Shown one piece after another: positions 35,869 through 45,615 of a stretch of DNA of 64,000 nt. The translations under genes and the position numbers were made by a program. Origin of the DNA: Saposhnikovia divaricata (lineage: Eukaryota > Streptophyta > Magnoliopsida > Apiales > Apiaceae); the NCBI GenBank assembly GCA_036435485.1, contig CM071599.1:204017178-204081177 (forward strand), given 5' to 3'. The notes under the pieces were generated by a model. The model was not told the DNA's origin. It saw only the letters and a list, made by a program, of their open reading frames with translations, and made no database searches. Numbering within the stretch: position 1 is the stretch's first letter; each line of letters begins with the position of its first letter.

Positions 35869-37445
35869 TTGTTTTCTACAATGATAAAATGCATAAGATA
35901 AGTTAGATTGTTACATTAATTATGTTCAAGTGATTATGACATATTCATAATATATCTCCCACTATTTTTATCAAATTAATAGCCCTTACTATTAAATCGG
36001 AAAGAATATCCCATAAATCTTTCTAGTGAGCCAAGATCCATATTTCGTCATATCCTAAGTCAACCACTGGTAGTCCTTAAAACATGATTATTTAGGTAGA
36101 CAACAGTTGTCAATTATATCATATATAATTCTTGGATAGTTTGGTGAGCAACAATTGTTCTTGTCTATCTAATAGATTTTGAATCAAACTCTATGCTTCT
36201 AAGTTCATAATAATTGAATATAACCGTTTATTTTCACCTTATTATGACGACTCAGTTAAGTTAAACCCAATGATACAACGGTCGAATATAACCGCTTATA
36301 TTCGTCACATCTCACCACGATAGACAGGAGTCCCCTGCCACTGGCAGTCATTCCCCTTATCGATCTAGGATTCAATGAGTGTTCATTCATTGGAAAGCAT
36401 CCGATAAAAGAACTTAATATATATCTAATGGGTTTTGTTTTTAATCACTCAAGAATCGATGATATATGTTCGTGATGTTGTTGCTGTGTATTCGTGGGTC
36501 CGTTTAATCAGTTTAGAATCAAAATCGCGATTAAAATTGAAGAACACGATTACTGGGTTTCAGAAAATCTGCAAAAAAAAAAAACGCATGTACAGGTGAT
36601 GCGCATACTGAGTATGCGCATCTGCTAGGGTTTGGGCCAGAAACGCATACACGGAATGCGTTTCTTACAGAAATATCAGAATAGGTCTTTCGCGCATACT
36701 GTAGATGCGTGTCTCCTGTTTTTATTATTAAAAAAAAAAAAATATTCCTGCTAGGTTTTGCATGCTAGGTTAAATTATAAATGTTAATGTTTAACTTGGA
36801 GTATGCAAAATTTTATTAATTAGTAATTTTGATTACTAGATTAATTTTTTTTTAAAGTGCGTTAATTTTATTATTTATGATTTGATCATATTTAATTTAA
36901 GTTGTATAAAATTGTGATTATACAATATGTGATGCTTTTAATTGCTATGTGAGCATGATGCATGGTTATGGCCCCAAGACCTAGTTTTCAATTTATTTTA
37001 TTAATTTTAATTTATGGTTTGTAATAATTAAATACGACTTGCATGTCGTTTTTCTTTTTGTAATTATTTTATCTCGAATGCAACTCGAGTTCTTTTGTAA
37101 TTTGTTTCAAGAGAGGCTTGGAGGCAATCAAGGCAGCTTTGGAAGCGAAGCAAGAGATTTTGTAATAATTAGTTATTTATGTTAAACACGTATGTATATA
37201 TACGTATGCATGAACTGATAATCACGATTATGGACTGGTTTCTCAGATGTTTAGATCATGTTTTAATCTTATTAAAACATAGCAGGTCACAACAGATCAA
37301 AGAACGCAGCAAAACAAAAAGAAAACAGAAGCATGCATCGTGAATTTCATGCAGAATGGTTCTCGGGAAGAAAAATTCAGAACTTGTAAGCTTTATAACA
37401 GATCGTATACATCAAAAATAACCAGATTATCATATTATACAAGCA
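35869..37445 (-). other. Long untranslated leader of the young Copia element
   Basis: About 1.58 kb between PBS and gag ATG with no supported ORF. 36585-36735 has repeated gcgcatac/atgcg words around A-runs. This is long for a Copia leader and may hold RNA signals. Confidence 0.6.
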
Positions 37446-37457
37446 GCTCTGATACCA
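37446..37457 (-). other. Primer binding site of the young Copia element
   Basis: TGGTATCAGAGC on the minus strand, exact match to the initiator tRNA-Met 3' end PBS. Confidence 0.92.
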
Positions 37458-37458
37458 T

Positions 37459-38978
37459 TGTTGGTTTCGATCGCATATACGCAGCGAAAACAGTAATAAA
37501 ATTAATCGAAACCAAAACCCCGGATCCATGTATAATATATCGATAATATGGTAGATAGAACGATTACCTTAACGAAGCTTTACATACAAAGAACGATGGA
37601 GATGCAAGCCTCCCACGAATATTGAGTGCTCCTCTTCGAAGCCTCCTCTACGGTATCCACACGAACACTCCAAGAACGATTCTTGTTCGGAAGGGAGGTA
37701 CTAGCCTCCAATGAAATTATAAGATCTAGTTTTTTTTAGGGTTTTGGTTTTTGGGATGCGGCTCAACTGATTTTTCACGTACAAAATCCTTTACCCCATA
37801 TCTTTATATATAGGATAGTGTAAAGCCCAAAAACCCTTGCCAAAAACCTAGCCCAAATATGATTTAATTAAATAATAAAATCTAATTCTATTATTCAAAT
37901 AAATAATTAAGTCAAACTTAATTATTAAAATCATATCTCATATATCTTTGTATTTTATTATAACTTAATTAAGTCACACTTAATTAATAAAATACAACTT
38001 ATCATTAATTAATTTAAATTCATAATTTAAATTAATTCTTCCTATAAAATGTTCTATGTGTGTGACCCTATAGGTTATTATTTATTTTGGCAATAATTTT
38101 ATTCTCCAATAAAATTATAAACAATGAGCGGTATCTAGTAATACATCATTGCTACCCAATTAAATAATAATTAAATCGTGATTCGATAAACCTTTTGTGA
38201 TTAATGTTCCCGTGTAATATAATCCCTTTAACCAAATATTATAGATTAAACTCGAGGCATGTTTATTGTCATCCTCTTCATAATTTAATCCGGGTTTACT
38301 TGATCCATGAGTAGACTATTAATAACAAATCATTATTTGAGCACGGCCATGCATTTTATAGTCTCACTCAATCAAGAGGCCAATAATATCTCTCCTAATA
38401 ATAGGAGGGTTAAATCCTTTATCTATCATTCATATTTTTCTCATACGATTCACAATATACCCGATGTCCACTTTTATCATTACCCGGTCAAAGGTAACTT
38501 TTAATGTAGTCAAAGTATATTATCCTCGTATAGAAATATAATGATCTCAAGTCAAAGGATCATTACACCATTATCACTGTGAGTCTTTCTTATGACTTAA
38601 TTAACATGAAGAATCTCACGGTGGGTCTGTCCAGTACCATGTACCCTACATGTACCTATGTATTGACTTTAGTATCTCCATACTTATAACCAATGAGATG
38701 TGGTTATCAGTCAAAAACATACTAGTCTATTTATGTATTATTATTGTCCTGTATAATAATACTCGACTAGGGATCTTTAAGAATATGATATTATATAATC
38801 TCAAATTCAAGTTGTAAACTTAAACTATATAATGTGTATCATTATTCTAAGGACATTTATTATGCTAACAAATATCGCAGTAATTCGAGTCATAATAAAT
38901 ACATTTATTTAATAATCAAATGACATAAGGTTTATTTAAAAGAACCAATGTATTGCCTCTAGGGCACCTACACTAACA
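37459..38978 (-). repeat. 5' LTR of the young Copia element
   Basis: 1520 bp, partner of 30366-31885. TSD TGAAC follows at 38979-38983. Confidence 0.93.
37802..37813 (-). promoter_or_regulatory. TATA box in the 5' LTR
   Basis: ctatatataaag on the minus strand. Expected core promoter of the young Copia element. Confidence 0.55.
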
Positions 38979-39175
38979 TGAACATGGTAATTGAAGAGGA
39001 GATGGAGGCTGAGGCAAGAACTAGAGAAGCTGAAGAAAGGGAGCAGGAGCGGCTCCGGATGCTGGAGGAGCAGGAAAGAATCATTGGCCTTGCCGTCACA
39101 ATGTCAAGGATCTTCTCTCGTAGAGCTGCTGCTACCAAGAAGGGAAAGAACCCAGAAGACCCTCCTAGTTCTTAG

Positions 39176-42100
39176 GACATTTAGGGCATCTGTTCTTTTG
39201 TCTGTTTATGTAATAGTTTCTTATGCTTTAATGAAAATGCCCAAATTTCCTTTTGAGTTCATTAATTGCTTATATGTGATAACATGAACAGAATGTGTAT
39301 ACTCTTAAATTACTAATTGATTAATTGAAATAATCCTACATGTCATTTAACCTGCTCATGAATTAACACTTTCAGGAAATGAAATTCAACTTCATAGTCC
39401 ATCACTTGCTAACAATGACATTTGCAATTGCTCATTGATTTAATGAAACCAAAGGAAAGGTTACTACTTCAATAAACTAATCAACTGCTTGGCTATCATT
39501 GAGGTAACTGTTTCTAACCCTCTTCCTACTACTCAATCTCAAGGTTCTTTGCCATTGAGTGTTGTTATGGAGACTGAGTTTGAGAACCCACAGTCTTCTA
39601 CCCAATCAACCAAACATAAATCTAAATCCAAGTCAAAGAAATCAACCTCAAGTGCTTCCCAACAGGCACTTGTTGTAAAACCTACCATAACCTCTGAGGG
39701 GAGTGTTCAGGTGGTAGCGAGTGGTGAGGGACAGGGTGAACATCAAAGAAACCCTAAGGATAAGGTTGGAGAGGTAAGTGAGTCCCAGCCTAGCCACATT
39801 GCAGTCTCCCAAAAGACTGTTAATGATGAAAAGGATTTAAACACATCCATAACAGCATCCTCCCAACAGGGTGTTGTTATTGAAAAGAGTTCCCATCCAG
39901 GAACATTGAACAAGAGGGAAAGGGACACCACTGGCCAAAAGTTCCTGACCAAAACCTTTATCAGAAAGAAGAAACCTAAAGTCACTTTGGGTGCACAAGG
40001 GTCACACACTGTTCAATCTTACTTGATTGAACCTTCTCAAATTCAGTTTGATGTAGCTCTAGCTAATGTGGAGTCACAACCCAATTCTCTATCTATAATC
40101 ACATAAACTACTCCAGATACACCATCTCTATCTCTGGATGTGGACATATTTTCCACATCACAAGCAAATTCTCCCTCTTTACATCTAAGGGAGGAGTCCC
40201 ACTCAGATCCTGTTGGTCATCATCTTTTAGATGATTTGTTGGGCCAACAGCCATTTCTCTCTGAAACTATGACTGAATCTATGTCGCCTTCTTTAAAATC
40301 ACTCTGCACAGATTCTATCACAATTTCTCTATCAACTGTCATTCCTTCTACTTCATCGATGGATATTTCTCATCCATTGACAAGTGTTTGTTCATCAATG
40401 GATATGCTTAATAGCAATCATCCATTGATAGCTCCAACTACAGGGTCAATGGATACATCAAATTCATTGATCAATGTGTTCCCTGCATCATTAGCAGAAG
40501 TCACACTTGTAGTTCAAACACTTCTAGGATTGAGGGAAAGGAGTGACATCACTGAGAGCGAGAGGCTGTTTTGTGAGTAGGCAAAAGGAGAGAATGAGAG
40601 TGAGAGGCTGGCAATTTCTTCCTGCCAGGCAAAAGGAGAGACTGAGAGTTCCACCTTAGTAGGTGAAGGTGAGGGTGTGAGAGGTGTGAGCCAGGGGGAG
40701 CCCCTGATGCAAAAAGAGAGAGAACATGAGAGAAAAGCAGGTACAGGAGACATAAGGGTGGATGAAGCCATTGCTTGTGAGTTAATGGAGGTTGAGGATG
40801 TCCCTAGAACAAGTATCTATCAACAGACATCTCAAAACGTCATTGATAGACCAGTTCTTGGAGCTGAAACCTTTACTCACCCTGTCTTTGACCTAAACTC
40901 TCGGGCTGAACAGGGCAATGTGGAGGCTGAGCAACAGCTGAACTTGGTACAAAACTCAGAATCTATGCAAAGATCCACAGATGCTCTTACCAAGCTGCCT
41001 CCAAATTCTACTGAAGTGAATCAGTATGACTCTGAATTCACAGATGAAGGTGAAGATGTAGAGCCTTCACAGCAACCTGGAGACTTACCAGAATGGCTAG
41101 TATCCAAAGATTATATCTCCAAGAATGCCTTCACTGAGCTAGTAGTGCAGTATGAGAAGACTGCAGCTACTTTACAAGATGCTGAACCTGCTCTGACGCT
41201 TGTCCAAGAGAATTTTCTGGCTACTCTCAAATTGTACAAGTGTCTTCTCAATCAATGGGTGATAGATAAAGATGACTTCAAGCTGGAAATTAAAAATGCT
41301 CTAGAATCTCAGCACAAAGACTTGGAGCTTCTTTTTCCTCCCCGAACAATGTAGCAGCTTAATCAGAGGCTGAAGACCGATGCAGAAACAGCAAAGAAAG
41401 TTGACAATCTGTCTGCAAAGGTTGATAAGTTAGAGCTTCAAATGGGCACTATCCTTGAAAATCAGAAACTCATTCTTGAAGCTCACAACAAACAGAATGC
41501 TCTCCTTGCAAGACTGTTGACTATGCCTACTACTCAAGCCCTTGATGATAACAAAAAGGGGGAGAAGTTTGGAGAAAAGGGGTCAACAAGTGAGGGGGAG
41601 CAACTTCATTCTACTCTACCTCCAACAGCTCCAGCAATTACAACTAGTGAGGAAGAACCAGTCATTCAACCTGAAGACTCTATAGCCATGAGGCTGGCTG
41701 CTAATCCTCATATTTCTCAAGTACAAATGCCTCCCATAACCACATCAATCAGACAAGTACTAATTCCAGATTTTGTGCTTCCTAAATCTCTAGCCAGAGG
41801 GGAGCCATCTTACTTGTCTGAATTCAAGCCTATACTCAAGCCTAAGAAATCACCTGCGAAGAAGAATGGTAAAAACACCAAGAGAGTAGATTTTCCAATG
41901 CCAAAACCAGATGAGTTCAAGCTAATGAGTGAAGAAATTGCAGAACTAAAGGCTACAAGTGATGTGAGACTCAAAGAGAATCTAGCATTCATCTACAGAG
42001 AGGGAGTTGAAATTTGTGTTCCTGCAGGTTACCCTGACTTTGTAGCTGCCAAAGCTGAAGAAACTGCAAGGTTACTTCAAGCTGGTCAAATTGCAAGAAA

Positions 42101-42688
42101 ACCTGTAGAGCCTACTGAGAAGGAAGCTAGTTTGGCTGATGAGCTTGTAAGAGAGTTAGAAGAAGAGATGGAGCAAGAGGCTGAAGAAGAAAAGGCCAAA
42201 TTTAAGAAGAAGAAGAAGAAGAAGATGAACACAAAGTCTGTGAGCAAGAAAAGAAAAAACATGGTTAAAATTCGTGCTAAGAGACCTTTGAGCCCAGAAC
42301 CAGGAGTTCAAGTTGAATCAGTACCACCTCAACCTATAGAACCTCCAACTCAAAACACTCAGACACTCAACACCTTAGAGCTTGTAAAGGAAGAACCTAT
42401 GGAATTTGACTTTGACATCAACAACTTGGTATTTCCAAAGGTCAGGCTCTCACCTGAAAAGAGGAGAACCAGAAGAAGGAAACAACCATTAGCTAGACCA
42501 ATTCAATTCACTAAGGTTCCTCAAGTTGCAAAGGTTGCCACCAAGAAAGAAACCGAACTATACATTGCATAAGTTGAAGAGTATTCAAGCATCAACTTCT
42601 TCTTGGATGATGTGGATAATGTGAGTGCTACAGATAGGACAGCCAGGCTTCCAAGAAGGTTAATTTTCACCTATAAAGGAGGGAACAG
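39176..42688 (+). pseudogene. Sirevirus env-like ORF (S2)
   Basis: 39176-39479 is non-coding or decayed. Coding sequence follows in blocks 39480-40106, 40140-40580, 40677-41354 and 41442-42572, then an in-frame remnant to about 42688 (VEEYSSINFFLDDVDN, RRLIFTYKGG). Ser/Thr/Pro-rich N-terminal part with KSKSKSKKST and IRKKKPKV; a block at 40356-40466 repeats SMD..HPL peptides encoded by degenerate forms of the S2 motif; a coiled coil (ILENQKLILEAHNKQN) near 41400-41500; a Lys-rich run (AKFKKKKKKKMNTKS). Broken by stops near 40106, 40580, 41354 and 42572. No signal peptide or membrane segment seen. Confidence 0.65.
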
Positions 42689-42705
42689 TGTAGCCTAGCC
42701 TTTAA

Positions 42706-43767
42706 TTGTTAATCTGAACAGGCCCGTCCTCATCATCCACAGTCACCAAATCCTATTTTTGCACCTTATGTGGGCGTAGAAAAGCGGGGTCTATAGCCTT
42801 GCCCCTAGTGTCAAGGACCCTCTTTGCCCTCCTCATGCGGGCAGTTTCCTCCTCACCAGGATCAGTATCTCGCATTATTTGAATGGTAGCTGCATAAACG
42901 TTGGTATAAGCTTATCTAGAAACGAAATAAATTCACAAAGGGATGAAAGTTACCCAGGTCTGAAACGTTAGAAAGGCCCACGACCCTTAGAAATTCCTCA
43001 TTAATGAGGTCCAAACACAACGTCTCTCCGCCATCCTTGGTAAGAGCTTCGTAGGCCGCTTGTTCTTCCGTGTTAAGAACTATTTTGTTAGGGTTGCCAT
43101 CGGTAACCTTTCCAAAGGAGCTACGAAAAAGGGTGCCCCAATCACCCCCTTTCCAAACCAAATACATAAACTCCTCTTTCCATTTGGGGTTGTTGTCAAC
43201 AACCGAATGACCGTTGAATATATGAGAAATTTTAGGGCGCTGTCTAACATAGACCCACCCCGGCTGAACGGAAGAACTATTATAAAATTGAAATATTTTC
43301 CTAAACAAAGGCACGGAAAGTGGAAAATTGTTTTTAAGACATAAAACCATAAAGCACAAGATGGATCGCCATGCATTGGGAGGAAGTTGGCATGGGCTAA
43401 TTTGAACGTCGGCTAAAGGTCTGGGGATGAATTCATGGAAGGGGAACCTAAGCCCAGCTATGAGGGCATCTCTAAAAACACATAGCCCATTGGGCCTCCA
43501 ATGGCAAGGCTTGTCACCAGGCCCAGCCTTAACAAGTTTATAGGGGGTTTTAATTCCATAAATTTTATTATAGCCCTTAATTATATCCTCATCGTGAAAT
43601 TTGTTACAACAGTTGTAAGCATCTAATCAGCCAACGATGGATAATCATCCCCATGAAGATTGATCATTTCAGTTAAATTCAAGTAAGAGGAACGGATTTC
43701 GATATCGTTACCTCTTTTAAAAGCAGAATTCATCTTTTCAAGACGCTGTGTAGCTTTATCCGCCATT
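42706..43767 (-). pseudogene. Gypsy-type gag-like protein (PF04195-like) with probable intron
   Basis: Starts at ATG about 43765 (MADKATQRLEKMNSAFK). Pattern GLRFPFHEFIPRPL, LPPNAWRSILCFMVL, PGWVYVRQRPKI and KWKEEFMYLVWKGGDW fits the plant domain called putative gypsy type transposon. One frameshift near 43622. Reading stops in intron-like sequence after VVGLSNVSDL; a GT-AG intron of 64 nt (42953 to 42890) would join it in frame to ATIQIMRDTDPGEEETAR, then RRAKRVLDTRGKAIDPAFL, a TAG near 42748, and the end at 42706. No Gypsy pol nearby, so this is an isolated fragment. Confidence 0.65.
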
Positions 43768-44288
43768 GATCTTCAAAGTATGAATGCTAAAAACCCAGAA
43801 ATCTTGAGGTAGAAGATGAGTATGCAACAAAAACCCAGAAAATCTTCAATGAAACCCAGAAACCGGTGAAAGATCCGTCGGAAATCGAGGGAGTTGCTAG
43901 AAAAATCGCCGAGAATCGCCCTAACTTGAGAGAAATGCTTAAGAGAATTTTTAGAGGAAAGTTAAGTGTATTAGAGTGAAGTGAGAAATGAATCTCACTC
44001 CACTCTTTTATAGAAATTTTGTGACTGGCTAATAGCCGGTCAACATTCTATGCAACCGGTTATAGCCGGTAAGGCCTATAGGCCCAAAGAATAGAAGGAT
44101 CCAGAAGGATCTAGAAGGTTTAAAAAAATGTATGTGTATTATACACAAAAACGCAATTAAAATAAGGGGTTAAGGCCGAATGGGCCTAGCGAGCCCAGTA
44201 GAATAATGAAAGTTCTTTCAAAATCATTGTTCAAAGGCCTCTCTCAAAGTTTATAATTTAAGGCCAAAGTTGTTAGCCCAAATTTATT
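43768..44288 (-). promoter_or_regulatory. Leader and promoter region of the Gypsy-type gag
   Basis: TATA box ctataaaag on the minus strand at 44008-44016, about 245 bp before the ATG, within sequence that may be retroelement LTR. No PBS identified. Confidence 0.45.
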
Positions 44289-44586
44289 CGACCAGGATTC
44301 TGATCGAAATGTCGACCAGGAATCTTGGTTGAAATGCTTTAGACCAGAGTGTCCAAATTGCATTAATTTGACCAGGATTCTGATCGAAATGTCGACCAGG
44401 AATCTTGGTCGAAATGCTTTAGACTAGAGTATCCAAATTGCATTTATTCGACCAGGATTCTGATCGAAATGTCGACCAGGAATCTTGGACGAAATGCTTT
44501 AGACCAGAGGGTCCAAATTGCATTTATTCGACCAGGATTCTGATCGAAATGTCGACCAGGAATCTTGGACGAAATGCTTTAGACCA
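44289..44586. repeat. 80-bp tandem repeat, about 3.7 copies
   Basis: Units start at 44289, 44369, 44449 and 44529 (gaccaggattctgatcgaaa). Each unit has an internal half-repeat, gaccagga.tc.tgg.cgaaatg. The S3 LTR begins inside or beside the last unit at 44587. Confidence 0.9.
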
Positions 44587-45367
44587 TGTTAACTCGAATA
44601 ACTTGTAGAAGGGGGGTTGAATACAAGTTATATAATCGTGTCTGATTTTTGCTTGATTAGATGAACAAGAACAAACGAATGAATCAAACTTTGTTTGTAT
44701 TAAAATAAATCAAATACAAACTCTAGCAAAGGTGTACAATACCTTTAGTAGCTTCTGACAATACAAATCTCTCTCTCTGTTTGTTTCGAACTCTCGAATA
44801 CAAACCTTATACAGAGCTTCACACGATATGCACTCTACAATTCTCAATTCCGCTCTTTTTACAATGATATTGAGAGAGTATTTATAATGCTACCTATCAA
44901 CTAATAACAGAATTATAATCTATCTATGACAATGTTCTGCCGTCCAGTTGATAGTTTCCATCAATAGAGAATTTGTTTCCTTCACGATATCTTCTTGTTT
45001 GTTCTCCAAAACAAAGATCCTATTTTATAGCACTTGCCAGTTCTGTAGCATACATAATGACATCATCAGTAACATGACTGATATCAGGATTTCCCATTGC
45101 ATCAGGATCTGATCATCCCATCAGTATTTGATCAGGATCTGACATCATCCCATCAGTATTTGATCAGGATCTGACTTGCTGTATCAGGATCTGCTCTTAG
45201 TTCCAGAAATGTAGTCTCTGACGCACTGTTCCTGACTAAACTCTACAGATTACTGTCTAACACATATATCCTATACAAAGTGCTAAATCCTTTATAAGAT
45301 CAGGATATACAAGAAGTATTAGCAAAATTTTATTCTTAACATCATAACTCATGAATTATTCCTAACA
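44587..45367 (-). repeat. S3 3' LTR (781 bp)
   Basis: TGTTAACTCG..TTCCTAACA, then PPT aaatagggggagat (minus) at 45368-45381. TATA-like gcattataaatac on the minus strand at 44878-44890. U3 has repeats of GATCAGGATCTGA and catcagtattt at 45095-45195. Possible TSD copy gacca just before 44587. Confidence 0.8.
44598..44631 (-). other. Conserved U5 hairpin of S3 LTR
   Basis: Stem ATAACTTGTA (44598-44607) with TACAAGTTAT (44622-44631), ten pairs; loop TTCAACCCCCCTTC on the minus strand. Confidence 0.75.
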
Positions 45368-45615
45368 ATCTCCCCCTATTTATGCTTTAGAATGTGAAGC
45401 ATAAATCTAAGTTGTAGATGTCAAAACATATAACAATACAACCAGAATAGAATTTATGAATTTAAGATCATGAAGTTAAGTACCTCCTTCTTCAGATGTA
45501 GACATGTATCTAGTACTTAGAAGAAAGAATTCAACTATTTGATGCTTCTTTTCCTTTACCACTTCCATGATAAAATTTACCAACTATATCACCCTTAGTT
45601 CTGTTCCCAGTCTGT

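Larger units (their letters stand above)
30366..38978 (-). mobile_element. Young Copia retrotransposon inserted in S2
   Basis: Complete LTR element: LTRs 30366-31885 and 37459-38978 (both 1520 bp, about three mismatches seen), TSD TGAAC at 30361-30365 and 38979-38983, PBS, PPT, one gag-pol frame. A Ty1/Copia element of the TNT1-like type (Tork/Angela group is my guess), distinct from the Sireviruses: no ORF after RNase H. Two in-frame stops (33835-33837, 31960-31962) interrupt gag-pol. Confidence 0.93.
30198..39175 (+). pseudogene. Small Sirevirus ORF split by a Copia insertion
   Basis: ORF of unknown function between RNase H and the env-like region of S2. Part 1 30198-30365 (MDFFMHFRYVDEILFCYQSS to EWSFLLLN); part 2 38984-39175, after the insertion and its TSD, in the same frame, very rich in Glu/Arg (EEEMEAEARTREAEEREQER), likely one long helix, ending KGKNPEDPPSS. 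Without the insertion it would encode about 120 residues and show no other lesion, unlike the rest of S2. I do not recognise the family. Confidence 0.6.
22699..42688 (+). mobile_element. S2: decayed Sirevirus-type Copia element, 3' truncated
   Basis: LTR 22699-23738, PBS, gag, protease, integrase, RT-RNase H, spacer, small ORF, env-like ORF. An 8.6-kb Copia element (30366-38983 with one TSD copy) is inserted in the small ORF. Sequence resembling the env-like ORF ends at about 42688 and no PPT or 3' LTR follows. Many stops and frameshifts in gag and integrase; RT is the best preserved part. The 9-mer TCAACGGAT/ATCCGTTGA recurs along the element. Confidence 0.85.

Noticed and set aside
37446..37457. 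tRNA gene at PBS sites
   Set aside because: Only the 12-18 nt complementary to a tRNA 3' end is present; no cloverleaf around it.
29980..42710. Shared string tagcctagcc near 29990 and 42690 as an element boundary
   Set aside because: Only about ten bases match; not enough to define ends.
44289..44586. CRISPR-like spaced repeats
   Set aside because: Units are contiguous 80-bp repeats with no unique spacers, in plant DNA.
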